DNA of 64,000 nt from Virgibacillus sp. LDC-1 (GCF_030137545.1 NZ_JARUVL010000005.1:37232-101231), one strand, 5' to 3'. Numbered from the stretch's first letter, positions 9,234 through 19,421 are shown. A program made the numbers and translations. The notes: generated by a model not told the origin, from the sequence alone.

Positions 9234-9263
9234 ACTATAAAATATGAATGATCATTCAGTCAA
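9234..9263 (-). promoter_or_regulatory. fadF promoter with a palindromic operator in the spacer
   Basis: On the minus strand TTGACT (9258-9263) and TATAGT (9234-9239) are separated by 18 nt. The spacer contains the perfect palindrome TGAATGATCATTCA (9245-9258), which also touches the -35 box. The half site TGAATGA resembles that of B. subtilis FadR boxes (TGAATGA-N4-TCATTCA) but lacks the central four bases. A repressor bound here would block polymerase. The TetR protein at 9-626 is the obvious candidate by context only. Confidence 0.75.
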
Positions 9264-9320
9264 CCTGTTTTTGTAAAATATAATTTTCTACATGCACATA
9301 AAAAAAGCTTGAATTCACAA

Positions 9321-9362
9321 AAAACAAAAGAAAAGCTGCTCTAATAAAGACTAAAACAGCTT
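9321..9362 (-). terminator. Probable terminator after argS
   Basis: On the minus strand AAAGCTG and CAGCTTT pair across about 20 nt, followed by TCTTTTGTTTTTTG. It is placed shortly after the argS stop. The stem is short and its upper part imperfect. Confidence 0.55.
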
Positions 9363-9383
9363 TATTTCGAACAGCTTTTTCAA

Positions 9384-11054
9384 TTACATCTTTTCTGGAG
9401 CCGTTACCCCTAGTAAGGCAAGGGCATTTGCTATCGTAATACGTACCGCCTTCATCAAGGCTAGACGTGCATAAGTTAATGCTTCATTATCTGCATCTAA
9501 TACCTTTTCCGCATTATAAAAACTATGCAATAAAGATGCCAAATCGAAAACGTATTGTGTCACTCTATGTGGTGCTTGTTTTTGGGCTGCATCTGCAACA
9601 ACCTGTGGATATTCGCCAAGCTTTTTCAACAGCTCTGTTTCCTTCTCTGCTGTGAGCAATGCTGCATCAAACGCACCGTCTAATGCAAAGCCTTTATTTT
9701 CTGCTTGCTTTAGCATCGTACTTATTCGAGCATGTGCATATTGAACATAGTAAACCGGGTTATCATTTGATTCTGAACGCGCTAGATCCATATCAAAATC
9801 TAACTGTGCATCATTGGAACGCATAACGAAAAAGTATCGAACTGCATCTACCCCAACTTCACTCATGAGTTCACGTAAAGAAACTGCGTTTCCTGTTCGT
9901 TTACTCATACGCACCTTTTGTCCATTTTCAAATAGGTTAACCATTTGAATGATTTTTACTTCAAGCTTATTTTTCGGATATCCTAGTGCTTGGATCGCTG
10001 CTTTCATACGTGGGATATAGCCATGATGGTCTGCTCCCCAAACGTTAATAAGCTGATCAAAGCCACGATCAATTTTATTTTGGTGATACGCAATATCTGG
10101 CGTTAAATATGTGTAACTGCCATCATTCTTAACGAGCACACGGTCCTTGTCATCTCCGAAATCTGTCGAACGAAACCAGACAGCACCGTCTTTTTCATAC
10201 GTATAGTTGCCTTCTTCTAATTTATGAAGCATTGGTGTTATTTTATTTTCCTCATATAAGCTTTTCTCTGAAAACCAATTATCAAACGTGACACCAAATT
10301 CATTTAAATCTGCTTCTATTTTTTGAAACTCGTATTTTAATCCATATTCCTTAAAGAAATTGATTCGTTCTTCAGTCGATTCATGAAGCCACTTATCTCC
10401 ATACTCTTTCGCTAGTTCTTCACCGATTTCTACAATATCCGCACCATGGTACCCATCCTCTGGCATTTCCGCTTCACGCCCAAGTGCTTGTGCATAACGC
10501 GCCTCAATCGAACGCGCCAAGTTATCAATTTGATTGCCAGCGTCATTCATATAATACTCACGTTCTACTTGATAACCGGATGTAGCAAGAAGATTACATA
10601 ACACATCTCCAAATGCTGCTCCTCTTGCATGACCTAAGTGTAAATCTCCAGTAGGATTTACCGATACGAACTCAACCTGAATTCGTTTTCCGTGTCCGGT
10701 ATTTGTTGTTCCATAAGCAGCTCCAGCGTCTAAGATTGCAGGAATGACATCTTCAAGAAAATCTGTTTTCATGAAAAAATTAATAAAGCCCGGTCCAGCA
10801 ATTTCCACGCGATCAATGGATGCTGCTGTTTTATCTAAATGGGATACAATATCGTCTGCAATCATTTTGGGGGCTTTTTTTGCAACACGGGCAAGCTGCA
10901 TGGCAATATTTGTAGCAAAATCACCATGTGACTTTTCTTTCGGCTTTTCTAAAATGATGGATGGTATTTCTTCTTCGCTAGCTAGATCCGCTTTCAAAAC
11001 CGCTGCTTTAATTTGTTGCTTTAATGTATCCTCTGTTTGCTCTAGGATATTCAT
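9384..11054 (-). CDS. argS: Arginyl-tRNA synthetase
   Basis: This 556-residue class I aminoacyl-tRNA synthetase charges tRNA-Arg in the cytoplasm. It shows the N-terminal ArgRS additional domain, the HIGH motif within [19 protein letters not shown], the KMSKS-equivalent [13 protein letters not shown], and a C-terminal DALR anticodon-binding helix domain ending at its normal length. Its ATG overlaps the ywiB stop by 4 nt, the same translationally coupled ywiB-argS arrangement known from B. subtilis. A promoter precedes ywiB. I saw no T-box leader upstream. Confidence 0.97.
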   Translation of the reverse strand: MNILEQTEDTLKQQIKAAVLKADLASEEEIPSIILEKPKEKSHGDFATNIAMQLARVAKKAPKMIADDIVSHLDKTAASIDRVEIAGPGFINFFMKTDFLEDVIPAILDAGAAYGTTNTGHGKRIQVEFVSVNPTGDLHLGHARGAAFGDVLCNLLATSGYQVEREYYMNDAGNQIDNLARSIEARYAQALGREAEMPEDGYHGADIVEIGEELAKEYGDKWLHESTEERINFFKEYGLKYEFQKIEADLNEFGVTFDNWFSEKSLYEENKITPMLHKLEEGNYTYEKDGAVWFRSTDFGDDKDRVLVKNDGSYTYLTPDIAYHQNKIDRGFDQLINVWGADHHGYIPRMKAAIQALGYPKNKLEVKIIQMVNLFENGQKVRMSKRTGNAVSLRELMSEVGVDAVRYFFVMRSNDAQLDFDMDLARSESNDNPVYYVQYAHARISTMLKQAENKGFALDGAFDAALLTAEKETELLKKLGEYPQVVADAAQKQAPHRVTQYVFDLASLLHSFYNAEKVLDADNEALTYARLALMKAVRITIANALALLGVTAPEKM

Positions 11055-11479
11055 GCTATATCCTCCTTCTTATAGTTAAGCTCTAGCAAATGCTTTCGAG
11101 CTTCTTGTCCGTTTAATTTCACTGTGTAATCAATTGTTAACTGGCCATTTTCTTGATCTGTATCCTCATAAGAAATAGCATTCGTATATGTTTCCATATG
11201 GATCGTGCCATATGGATGACGAAGTACATTTTCAGTAATCTGTCTCTCCACAAACTGTTGATTCATCATTACATTACCGGTTCTTTTAATGTTTACCTTC
11301 TCCGGCTGAATCGTTATTAGGTTTTTAATTACAGCATTCTCCTCTGATACTTCTTCAAAAAGCAGCACATGAATATTTTCACGTCGCTGCAGTGTGCCTA
11401 ATTGACAAATTGTATTATATTCCATTTGACCATTATCATCAATGGTTGTGCGCATTTCTATTTTCACGCTTTGCCTCAT
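11051..11479 (-). CDS. ywiB: YwiB-like DUF1934 family beta-barrel protein
   Basis: This is a 142-residue conserved protein of unknown function from the DUF1934 family, predicted as a small lipocalin-like beta-barrel. The sequence has alternating hydrophobic beta-strand patterning, including the family's [16 protein letters not shown] and [15 protein letters not shown] segments. It is the first gene of a two-gene operon with argS, overlapping it by 4 nt. Conservation of this linkage across Bacillales suggests a link to translation, but no activity is established. It has no signal peptide and no membrane segment. Confidence 0.9.
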   Translation of the reverse strand: MRQSVKIEMRTTIDDNGQMEYNTICQLGTLQRRENIHVLLFEEVSEENAVIKNLITIQPEKVNIKRTGNVMMNQQFVERQITENVLRHPYGTIHMETYTNAISYEDTDQENGQLTIDYTVKLNGQEARKHLLELNYKKEDIA

Positions 11480-11526
11480 AAAATCGCCTCTACAATAAAT
11501 GATTTGCCTTCATGCTATATCTGTTA

Positions 11527-11556
11527 ATTATAGCGTTGAATAGAAGGTTTTTTCAA
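11527..11556 (-). promoter_or_regulatory. Sigma-A type promoter of ywiB-argS
   Basis: On the minus strand TTGAAA (11551-11556) and a consensus TATAAT (11527-11532) are spaced by 18 nt, about 50 nt before the ywiB start. Confidence 0.7.
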
Positions 11557-11729
11557 TACCCTAATTATTTTCATCCCCAGGTCTTTGTGCTTTCGTTAAT
11601 TTTCTTATAAATTGATTTGTTGCTCGTTTATATCCGCTCTATTCGTTCAATACTGGTTAATACGTATGAATCAAGATTACAACTACTTTTTATTTTTCTA
11701 TACACCCTAAAGAAAACGAGGTAATTGCG

Positions 11730-13754
11730 ATGAAAAAAAGAAGATCTTTCATTCGAAAATGGGGGGTAAGAACACTTTTCATTGTTGGTGCTTGCTTTAT
11801 GTTGTTCATTGCAGGTGTTTATGTGACGAGCTTTTTGCTTGGACCCCCACCAATTAACAGTGATAAAAATACAATCTATTATAGCGATGATGGCTCAGTT
11901 ATTGGAGAGGAAAAAGGCGTTGAAAATCGACATTGGATAAACCTAGAAGATATGTCTAGCGATTTAGTCGATGCTACTTTATTAATTGAAGATCAACATT
12001 TTTTCAAACATAACGGGTTTGATTTAAAACGTATCGTTGGAGCAGCCATACGTGATTTACAGCACTTTTCATTGAAGGAAGGTGCAAGTACGCTAACCCA
12101 ACAATACGCTCGAAATCTTTATCTTACACAAGAGAAAACGTGGACAAGGAAATTAAAGGAAGCGTTTTATACGATTCGTTTAGAAATGTTTTATTCAAAA
12201 AAAGAGATTCTTGAGGGCTATTTAAATACCATATACTATGGCCATGGCGCATACGGCATTGAAGCGGCTAGTAAATTATTTTTTAACAAGTCAGCGAACA
12301 GCTTGTCATTAGCTGAGTCTGCAATGCTAGCTGGTATTCCAAAAGGCCCTACGTATTATTCTCCAATTAATGATCCAGAAAGGGCAAAAAAGAGACAGGA
12401 GCTCATCTTGTCGCAAATGAAAAATGAAAACATCATTTCTCCACAAGGATTCACAAACGCGAAGAACGAACCGCTTCTCTATGCAACAAAAGAAGAAACC
12501 AAAAGAACAGGGTTAGGAAGTTATTTTCAGGATACGGTTATTCGGGAAGCAGCCGGCATACTCCAATTAGACATAGAAGCAGTAAAATCTGGTGGTTACC
12601 ATATTTATACGACAATGGACAAAGCTGCACAACAAATGATGGAGAAGCGTGTACAAGAGACCGTCCCTAATTCTACCGATATGCAAATCGGTGCCATAGC
12701 AATGATGCCAGATAGTGGACAAATTAAAGCACTTATTGGAGGAAAGAATTATAAGGATAGCCCTTATAATCGTGCCATTGTAGCAAAACGAATGCCAGGA
12801 TCTGCTTTTAAGCCTTTTTTGTATTATGCGGCATTGGAAAATGGATATACCGCGACTACGAAAGTGATGAGCAAGCCAACCGCTTTTACATTAGAAAACG
12901 GAAATGTGTATCAGCCTAGTAACTACAATGGGTACTATGCTTATGAACCGATTACATTAGCCCAGGCTTTGGCCCTTTCTGACAATATTTATGCAGTAAA
13001 AACCATTCTTTATCTTGGGGAGGGTAAACTTACTGAAACTGCACGAAAATTTGGTATTACAAGTGAACTTCCTGCTGTGCCATCACTTGCCTTAGGTACT
13101 GCATCTGTTTCTGTGCTAGAAATGGTACGAGGTTATGCCATGTTGGCCAACGGCGGTATGGCAGTGTCAGCGCACACTATCGAACGAATTGTCGATTATA
13201 ATGGCAAGGAGATTTATAAACGAGCCCCACATTCAAGCGAAAAAGTGCTCGATGCCCAGAAGACGTTCATCCTGTCCCAATTAATGACAGGTATGTTCGA
13301 TGAATCCTTGAATGGGTATATGCCAGTGACTGGCTCTACCATTACGGATCAATTAACACGGGAATATGCTGGAAAATCTGGTACTACTAGCTCAGACAAC
13401 TGGATGATTGGCTTTAGCCCTGATTTAGTTACTGGGATTTGGACAGGCTATGATGATAATCGCGCCATCGAAAAGGTTGCCGAACAATCCTATGCTAAAA
13501 AGATATGGGCAAACTTCATGGAAGAGGCTCATGAAGGAAAGCCTGAACAATCATTTAAGGAACCAAAAGGAGTCATCGGTATCCCAATTGATCCAACTAC
13601 AGGCGAACGAGCAACCCCGTATTGTCCAACGAGAACGGTGATGTATTTTATTGCAGGAAACGAGCCAACAGAAAGCTGTACTATCCATCTACATGAAGAA
13701 AAAAAGGAAGAAAATGAATCCTTTGAAAAATGGTTTGATATGTTTCTTCCCTAA
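11730..13754 (+). CDS. pbpG: Class A penicillin-binding protein (PbpG-like transglycosylase/transpeptidase)
   Basis: This 674-residue bifunctional peptidoglycan synthase has a short basic cytoplasmic tail, one membrane anchor at about residues 13-37, and then a GT51 glycosyltransferase domain. The catalytic Glu is Glu87 in IEDQHFFKHNGFD, with GASTLTQQYARNLYL following. The transpeptidase domain has Ser358-x-x-Lys361 (SAFK), SDN at 417-419 and KSGT at 549-552, so both activities look intact. Its position next to ywhD matches B. subtilis pbpG (ywhE), a forespore-expressed enzyme. Assignment to that ortholog rests on synteny and size. GAGGTAATTGCG precedes the ATG. Confidence 0.92.
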   Translation: MKKRRSFIRKWGVRTLFIVGACFMLFIAGVYVTSFLLGPPPINSDKNTIYYSDDGSVIGEEKGVENRHWINLEDMSSDLVDATLLIEDQHFFKHNGFDLKRIVGAAIRDLQHFSLKEGASTLTQQYARNLYLTQEKTWTRKLKEAFYTIRLEMFYSKKEILEGYLNTIYYGHGAYGIEAASKLFFNKSANSLSLAESAMLAGIPKGPTYYSPINDPERAKKRQELILSQMKNENIISPQGFTNAKNEPLLYATKEETKRTGLGSYFQDTVIREAAGILQLDIEAVKSGGYHIYTTMDKAAQQMMEKRVQETVPNSTDMQIGAIAMMPDSGQIKALIGGKNYKDSPYNRAIVAKRMPGSAFKPFLYYAALENGYTATTKVMSKPTAFTLENGNVYQPSNYNGYYAYEPITLAQALALSDNIYAVKTILYLGEGKLTETARKFGITSELPAVPSLALGTASVSVLEMVRGYAMLANGGMAVSAHTIERIVDYNGKEIYKRAPHSSEKVLDAQKTFILSQLMTGMFDESLNGYMPVTGSTITDQLTREYAGKSGTTSSDNWMIGFSPDLVTGIWTGYDDNRAIEKVAEQSYAKKIWANFMEEAHEGKPEQSFKEPKGVIGIPIDPTTGERATPYCPTRTVMYFIAGNEPTESCTIHLHEEKKEENESFEKWFDMFLP

Positions 13755-13760
13755 TAAACA

Positions 13761-13817
13761 AAAGAAGCCGACCTTTTGAAGAGGTGTCCAATCTCTTCGA
13801 TGGTCGGCTTCTTTTTT
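13761..13817. terminator. Bidirectional terminator between pbpG-like gene and ywhD
   Basis: AAAGAAGCCGACC and GGTCGGCTTCTTTT form a 13-bp stem with a T-run on the plus side and a matching A-run on the other side. It can therefore stop the convergent transcripts of the PBP gene and ywhD. Confidence 0.9.
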
Positions 13818-13939
13818 GTCCTAGCAATACATGTTTTAGCCCATGTATACATATTTTACAAACTTCTGTTGGAAAGTACAATAATTTAACAGTTTGTTCA
13901 CGATTAAGTCACAAATTATTCACAATTATATGTTGCAGT

Positions 13940-14464
13940 TTATTGTACATCTAATGCATTTTTTAGTTCTTCTGAGGAATTTTCCCAAAATTGTTGATTA
14001 AAGGTTTTCAAATAATCACCTAGAAGCTTTTTAGAATGGTCATCCATATGATCTACAATGATTTTTCCCTTTAATGACTTATCCATATGGGTGACATGTT
14101 CAGGCATCGATTTATAAGCTCGTTTTATAGAGCGATCGACACGGATTTCACTTCCGGCAACACCAGCATAATATGGACCGTTCTCACCATGTTCAACATT
14201 TACCCAAACAATCCAATAAAGCTTCCCATTAGGAACAGCATCTTTATCCGGAAGCCATTTTACTCTTCGCTCTATTTCACTGCGCGCATGCATTGCCCCC
14301 ATATCTACATAGGCCTTATTTTCATTTGGGTCGACAATAACGGAAGACATGTTTTCTAGGCTTATTGCACCAACTCCATAGCCGCCATGTCCATCATTGG
14401 AATCATCCTTTATAATTGTAAATGCATTATTCTTCTTTTTATTTGAAGATTGATCTGAATGCAT
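13940..14464 (-). CDS. ywhD: YwhD family protein
   Basis: This 174-residue conserved Bacillales protein of unknown function matches YwhD in length and in its position between the PBP gene and ywgA. It begins with a polar, lysine-rich stretch, followed by a beta-rich core containing HGGYGVGAISLENMSSV and YWIVWVNVEHGENGPYYAG. It has no signal peptide or membrane segment. The start is supported by AGAAGGAGGATCAAC before the ATG. It is the last gene of the ywfO-ywgA-ywhD set. The catalytic or binding role is unknown. Confidence 0.9.
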   Translation of the reverse strand: MHSDQSSNKKKNNAFTIIKDDSNDGHGGYGVGAISLENMSSVIVDPNENKAYVDMGAMHARSEIERRVKWLPDKDAVPNGKLYWIVWVNVEHGENGPYYAGVAGSEIRVDRSIKRAYKSMPEHVTHMDKSLKGKIIVDHMDDHSKKLLGDYLKTFNQQFWENSSEELKNALDVQ

Positions 14465-14535
14465 GTTGATCCTCCTTCTAAATTTCTATATAGATTATTG
14501 TAGCATGCCTGTTATTGAATTTCATGTGAATGTTC

Positions 14536-15033
14536 TTATGCATCCATTAACGCATCAATAAGCTGCCAAGCTTCCTTTAGTTCTGTTTCATTGTAATTTT
14601 GCTTTGGTTTCACAATATGTACCTTCTTCTCCACTTCTTCTCGTGGTAATTGCTTAAAGTAGAGCATTGTAGCAACCAATTCAAGAAAGCGAGCACTTTT
14701 ATCCAAAATCATCGCCGATTTTTCTTCTAAGCTAGCAATCTTCATGTCAAACTGCTCTAAAAAACGTTCTCCATCCGTTGTAATTGTATAATGATATTGA
14801 AAATAATTGCTTTTTTCTTCTTTTTCTTCGCTGAGAAAGCCTAAATTACAAAGCTCCTCCGTGCGTAATGAAAGTTCTTCAGAGTAAGGGCCATATACAT
14901 GAAACTGATATTTTTCTTCAAATGGAAGACCACAGGATTGTAGGATATAGATCATCTTTTGCAATTTCTTCCTGCCAACAACCTCTCTCGCAACGGAAAA
15001 AAACTGCATTAACTTGGCATGATTAATTAACAT
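14536..15033 (-). CDS. ywgA: YwgA family protein
   Basis: This is a conserved protein of 165 residues from the start chosen. The start MLINHAKLMQFFSVAREVVGRKKLQK at 15033 is preferred because AAGGAG lies nine bases upstream. The ATG three codons earlier directly abuts that site and could not use it. The sequence is helical with a winged-helix feel in the first half (GRKKLQKMIYILQSCG), which in related proteins suggests a nucleic-acid or protein-interaction role. Its function is unknown. The gene overlaps the ywfO stop by 11 nt, pointing to translational coupling. Confidence 0.88.
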   Translation of the reverse strand: MLINHAKLMQFFSVAREVVGRKKLQKMIYILQSCGLPFEEKYQFHVYGPYSEELSLRTEELCNLGFLSEEKEEKSNYFQYHYTITTDGERFLEQFDMKIASLEEKSAMILDKSARFLELVATMLYFKQLPREEVEKKVHIVKPKQNYNETELKEAWQLIDALMDA

Positions 15034-16342
15034 TGCCCTCATCTCCTTGTCCGTAAAGAATAGCCTTAATTTGTTCTACCGTCTGTTTATCCTCGTTCAT
15101 GTCTAAAAGATCTTTCGGAAAATAAAGCTTATGATCGGTACGCTTCTTTCCTGAAATAGCTTCCACGATATCCGAATGCCGGGATAGTTCTTTTAACTCC
15201 CCATTGGGCATCAATAAATGAATCGGCAATCTTTCTTCTTCTTCTCCTGGACGATAAAAGTCATATGGTAAGTCTGATGAGGAATCGTCTACTAAATAAT
15301 ACTCTGGATCAATACCGATTTTTTGAAACAGCCGATACAATTCCATTAATTCCTTCATCATATGATTGGGATTAAATTCCACATACTTAAATAACCGTCG
15401 ATTCATAAACCGTTCACAAAGATCACTCAAAATAAAATCATCTTCGTCTTGCCATAGCTGGAAGTAATATTGAACAATCGATTCATCCAGCTTTAAATAA
15501 TGCTCTAGCTGTACATCTCCTGTAAAAAAAGAAATAAAGTGTGTTGGCTCTAATTTAAATGTATAATTGCTTGTTTCATATAAGTGCTTTGCGCGGTGCA
15601 ATATTTTAGTTAAAATAACTTCTGCACTTCGTGTAACTGGGTGAAAATAAACTTGCCAATACATTTGATAGCGACTCATAATATAATCTTCCACCGCATG
15701 CATTCCTGTTGACTTAATAACAACTTGATCCTCTATCGGACGCATGACCCGAAGGATGCGTTCCATATCAAAATGACCATAGCTAACCCCAGTAAAATAG
15801 GCATCCCGTAGCAAATAATCCATTCTGTCTGCATCAATTTGACTTGAAATTAAACTTACGACTAATTTATTCTGATACGTCTTATCAATGACATCCGCTA
15901 CATTCTGCGCAAACCCTGGTTGTACACGTTCTAACACTTCATTTATCTTTGTATCTCCTAAAATAATTTGTTGGGTAAAATATTCATGATCTAGCTTAAA
16001 AACTTTTTCAAAGGAATGCGAAAAAGGACCGTGACCAAGATCATGTAATAAAGCTGCACAAAGACAGAGTAGCCGTTCTTCATTATCCCAATTCGGTCGA
16101 TCCTGAAAATTATTAATAATCCTTCTAACAATTTCATACACACCAAGCGAGTGATTAAATCGACTATGCTCTGCTCCGTGAAACGTTAAATTGGTTGTGC
16201 CTAACTGTTTTATTCTACGAAGCCGTTGAAATTCTGGTGTGGCAATCAAGTCCCAAATTACTTGGTCACGAACATGTACATAGCGATGAACTGGATCCTT
16301 AAATACTTTTTCCTCCTGAAGTTGCTTATCTTTATATGCCAT
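15023..16342 (-). CDS. ywfO: YwfO-like HD-domain phosphohydrolase
   Basis: This is a 439-residue metal-dependent HD-superfamily phosphohydrolase related to dNTP triphosphohydrolases (SAMHD1/dGTPase type). HD residues appear in FNHSLGVYEIVRR and LLHDLGHGPFSHSFE, followed by DADRMDYLLRD. The start MAYKDKQLQEEKVFKDP at 16342 is chosen. The open frame continues 64 codons upstream with hydrophobic sequence, but that extension crosses into the divergent lipL start region and has no family support. It heads a minus-strand set with ywgA and ywhD, as in B. subtilis. The natural nucleotide substrate is not deducible here. Confidence 0.9.
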   Translation of the reverse strand: MAYKDKQLQEEKVFKDPVHRYVHVRDQVIWDLIATPEFQRLRRIKQLGTTNLTFHGAEHSRFNHSLGVYEIVRRIINNFQDRPNWDNEERLLCLCAALLHDLGHGPFSHSFEKVFKLDHEYFTQQIILGDTKINEVLERVQPGFAQNVADVIDKTYQNKLVVSLISSQIDADRMDYLLRDAYFTGVSYGHFDMERILRVMRPIEDQVVIKSTGMHAVEDYIMSRYQMYWQVYFHPVTRSAEVILTKILHRAKHLYETSNYTFKLEPTHFISFFTGDVQLEHYLKLDESIVQYYFQLWQDEDDFILSDLCERFMNRRLFKYVEFNPNHMMKELMELYRLFQKIGIDPEYYLVDDSSSDLPYDFYRPGEEEERLPIHLLMPNGELKELSRHSDIVEAISGKKRTDHKLYFPKDLLDMNEDKQTVEQIKAILYGQGDEGNVN

Positions 16343-16480
16343 TTTGAACCAACTCGTTTCTGTTCGACATTTTTCCTTTATTATATATGATAGAGATAAT
16401 GGAAAAAAGGTATAATTAAACAAACCACATAGAAGGTAATCTGTGTAAAATAGAAATAATGTGTAGATAAGGAGTCGCAT

Positions 16481-17344
16481 ATGAATAATTGGCAGGAAAT
16501 CATAACACATGATCTCTTTCGATATATTGACCATTCAAACCAACAAAATTTGCTAGGTAAGCCATATACTGCGCTAGCTTCATTTGCTATCGATGATGCT
16601 TTAGCTAGCTCCGTGAGTGATAAGGAATCACCTCCCGTTCTTAGAATGTGGGTCCATCCAAAAACGGTTGTTCTTGGTATTCCTGATGCAAGACTTCCAT
16701 ATCTTGAAGCTGGTGTCCAGATGCTAGCAAACCACGGTTATCAAGTAGTCGTTCGTAATTCTGGTGGGCTTGCTGTGGTCCTTGATGAAGGTGTACTGAA
16801 TCTTTCACTTATCCTTCCTGGCGTAAAGCAACTATCCATTAATAAGTGCTATGAAGCAATGGTGCGCTTTGTACAATACATGCTGAAGGATATAACAACA
16901 GCCATTGAGGCATATGAAATCGTTGGTTCCTACTGCCCCGGTGATTATGATTTAAGCATAAACGGGAAAAAATTTGCTGGTATATCACAGCGGAGAATTA
17001 AAGATGGTGCAGCAATTCAGATTTATCTCGATGTGGAAGGAAAAAGCAAAGAACGTGCCGCCATGATAAAAGCCTTTTATGAGAAAAGTATCCAAGGAGC
17101 AGAAACAAAGTTTTCCTATCCGAAAATTGAGCCAGAAAAGATGGCGTCTTTGCGTGAGCTTTTGCAAATCGATCTCACGATAGACGATATGAAAAATCGT
17201 GTCATAAATGCATTACACGAGCTAAGCGAGGAATTGGTTGTACAGGATATTACTGTCGAAGAACAACAAACGTTTTCATCTCGTTATCAACAAATGTTAA
17301 AACGTAATGAAAAGATTTCCGCAATAATCGGAGACTTTCAGTAA
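16481..17344 (+). CDS. lipL: Octanoyl-[GcvH]:protein N-octanoyltransferase
   Basis: This 287-residue amidotransferase of the biotin/lipoate A/B ligase fold moves octanoyl groups from GcvH to E2 subunits of lipoate-dependent dehydrogenases. The LipL-type thioester nucleophile is Cys152 in VGSYCPGDYDLSINGKKFAGISQRR, with the conserved Lys about a dozen residues later. VRNSGGLAVV is the family's RRxTGG-like substrate motif. AAGGAG lies six bases before the ATG. It lies divergent from ywfO and convergent with pta, as in the B. subtilis ywfL region, supporting LipL over a generic lipoate ligase. Confidence 0.92.
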   Translation: MNNWQEIITHDLFRYIDHSNQQNLLGKPYTALASFAIDDALASSVSDKESPPVLRMWVHPKTVVLGIPDARLPYLEAGVQMLANHGYQVVVRNSGGLAVVLDEGVLNLSLILPGVKQLSINKCYEAMVRFVQYMLKDITTAIEAYEIVGSYCPGDYDLSINGKKFAGISQRRIKDGAAIQIYLDVEGKSKERAAMIKAFYEKSIQGAETKFSYPKIEPEKMASLRELLQIDLTIDDMKNRVINALHELSEELVVQDITVEEQQTFSSRYQQMLKRNEKISAIIGDFQ

Positions 17345-17368
17345 AGCATTGTTCGATTTAAAAATAAA

Positions 17369-17407
17369 AGCCCGTCTCGAAATAGTTTAAAAAACCTTCG
17401 AGACAGG
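17369..17407 (-). terminator. Terminator between lipL and pta
   Basis: CCGTCTCGAA and TTCGAGACAG pair around a 15-nt loop. Read on the minus strand, the stem ends in GGGCTTTTATTTTT, so it best serves pta, with possible use by convergent lipL. Confidence 0.75.
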
Positions 17408-17426
17408 TGACTATCTTTTAAGACAC

Positions 17427-18404
17427 TTATTGTTCTTCGGCTTGCATCGCCGTTATTAAAGCAAGCTTGTACACATCGTCTACGCTACATCCTCTGGATA
17501 AATCATTGACAGGTTGGTTAAGCCCTTGAAGTATCGGACCTACTGCTTCAAAGCCTCCAAGCCGCTGCGCGATTTTATACCCAATGTTTCCCGCTTCTAA
17601 GCTAGGAAATACAAAGACATTAGCATCCCCTTGAATAATTGAATCGGGTGCTTTCTTTTTTGCCACCTCCGGTACGAAAGCAGCATCAAATTGAAATTCT
17701 CCATCCACTACAAGTTGGGCGTCCTTTTCCTTTGCTATCCGTAATGCTTCCTCAACCTTCTCTGTTTCTGCTGATTTTGCTGATCCTTTCGTTGAAAAGC
17801 TTAACAATGCCACTCTAGGATCGATTCCGAATAGCCGTGCAGTTCCCGAACTTTCCACAGCGACCTCCGCAAGATCTTGACTATCAGGGGCAATATTAAT
17901 CGCACAATCACCAAATAAATATTTTTCATGGTCTCTTACCATAATGAAGACACCAGAAGTTTTTCGAACCCCTTGCTTTGTCTTAATAATTTGCAATGCA
18001 GGTCTTACCGTTTCAGCAGTTGAATGCGCAGCACCACTAACAAGCCCGTCTGCCTCTCCCATATAAACAAGCATTGTACCAAAGTAATTTTCATCCAATA
18101 AGATTTCCTTCGCTTGTTCTTCGGTAGCCTTTCCTTTTCTTCTCACAACAAATTCATTTATCATTTTCGATGTGTTCTCATATTTAGCTGGATCAATCAT
18201 TTTACATAAACTTAAATCAATACCTTCTTTAGCCGCTAGCTGTTCCATTTTTTCTTGATTTCCAAGCAGAATCGGTAAGACCATTCCGTCCTTACTTAGT
18301 TTTTCTGCAGCCTTTAAAATACGATTATCGGTTCCTTCGGGAAAAACAATTGATTTATTTGTCCCTTTTACTTTTTCCTCTATTGCTTTAAATAACGCAC
18401 TCAT
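17427..18404 (-). CDS. pta: Phosphate acetyltransferase
   Basis: This 325-residue enzyme interconverts acetyl-CoA plus phosphate with acetyl phosphate plus CoA in the overflow acetate pathway. It is the short EutD/Pta single-domain form typical of Firmicutes. Recognisable segments are IVFPEGTDNRILKA, GLVSGAAHSTAETVRPALQ and FPSLEAGNIGYKIAQRLGG. The length is normal and the start follows GGAGGTCGGAAAT. In B. subtilis CcpA activates pta, but I did not find a convincing cre in the 267-nt upstream gap (18405-18671), which otherwise holds only possible promoter elements for pta and hemQ. Confidence 0.96.
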   Translation of the reverse strand: MSALFKAIEEKVKGTNKSIVFPEGTDNRILKAAEKLSKDGMVLPILLGNQEKMEQLAAKEGIDLSLCKMIDPAKYENTSKMINEFVVRRKGKATEEQAKEILLDENYFGTMLVYMGEADGLVSGAAHSTAETVRPALQIIKTKQGVRKTSGVFIMVRDHEKYLFGDCAINIAPDSQDLAEVAVESSGTARLFGIDPRVALLSFSTKGSAKSAETEKVEEALRIAKEKDAQLVVDGEFQFDAAFVPEVAKKKAPDSIIQGDANVFVFPSLEAGNIGYKIAQRLGGFEAVGPILQGLNQPVNDLSRGCSVDDVYKLALITAMQAEEQ

Positions 18405-18671
18405 ATTTCCGACCTCCGAATCTTATGTTGAGCATATTCTTCTTCTCTTTCATCGTCTCCTTATTAAAATCATAGTATACTTTTGAGGTTGTATAAAGAA
18501 ATCTGAACCATAAATTCTAACAAATTGATGACATACTGCTACCTTTCCAAAGACACACGCTTATTCTTAACCCTTCTTCAATGCTAACGATTCCTTACTT
18601 ATGATATAGTTTAGTTTAGGGATATGCTTAGAAATATGAGGATTTAACACCTATATAAAGGAGAGATATTC

Positions 18672-19421
18672 ATGGTTGAAGCAGTAGAAACAATGGATGG
18701 CTGGTATTCCTTACATGATTTCCGCACAATTGACTGGACAGCCTGGAAGCTAGCATCTGCACAAGAAAGACAAGCAGCCATTACGAGCTTTGAAAAACTT
18801 GTACACAAATGGGAAGCTGTAGAAGCAGATAAGAATGGTAGCCATGCAATGTATAAAATAGTTGGTCAGAAGGCTGACTTGATCTTTATGTTTTTACGCC
18901 CAACAATGGACGAACTTAATGATTTAGAAACAGAGCTGAACAAGTCGAAAATGGCTGAATTTATGATTCCAGCTCATTCTTATGTATCCATCATTGAACT
19001 AGCAAAATATCGTCCTGCAAAAGATGGCATTGATCCAGAAACATTACCAGAGACTCAAGCACGATTAAGACCTACCTTACCAAAATGGGAGCATATTTGC
19101 TTTTACCCAATGAATCGTCGGCGTCATGGAGAAGAGAATTGGTATACTTTAGAAAAAGATGTACGTGGCAAATTGCTTTATGAACATAGTAAAACTGGGC
19201 GAAAATATGCCGGAAAAGTAAAACAGTATATTACCGGTTCTATTGGACTTGATGATTGGGAATGGGGCGTAACTTTGTTTGCTCATGATCCACTTGAATT
19301 TAAAAAGATTGTTTACGAAATGCGCTTTGATGAGGTAAGCTCTCGTTACGGTGAATTTGGTGAATTCTTTGTTGGTAATATTCTTGCAAAAGAGGACATT
19401 GCAGCATATTTACATGTTTAA
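18672..19421 (+). CDS. hemQ: Coproheme decarboxylase HemQ
   Basis: This 249-residue enzyme of the chlorite-dismutase superfamily performs the last step of the coproporphyrin-dependent heme pathway of Gram-positive bacteria, peroxide-driven decarboxylation of coproheme to heme b. The length and ferredoxin-like repeat layout match B. subtilis HemQ (YwfI). Typical segments are [41 protein letters not shown] and [24 protein letters not shown] precedes the ATG. It lies next to pta as in B. subtilis. It is a cytoplasmic monocistronic gene followed by a strong hairpin. Confidence 0.95.
   Translation: MVEAVETMDGWYSLHDFRTIDWTAWKLASAQERQAAITSFEKLVHKWEAVEADKNGSHAMYKIVGQKADLIFMFLRPTMDELNDLETELNKSKMAEFMIPAHSYVSIIELAKYRPAKDGIDPETLPETQARLRPTLPKWEHICFYPMNRRRHGEENWYTLEKDVRGKLLYEHSKTGRKYAGKVKQYITGSIGLDDWEWGVTLFAHDPLEFKKIVYEMRFDEVSSRYGEFGEFFVGNILAKEDIAAYLHV

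Noticed and set aside
16343..16534. Hydrophobic N-terminal extension of the YwfO-like HD protein
   Set aside because: It overlaps the divergent lipL start, has no ribosome site, and family members begin near MAYKDKQLQEEK at 16342.
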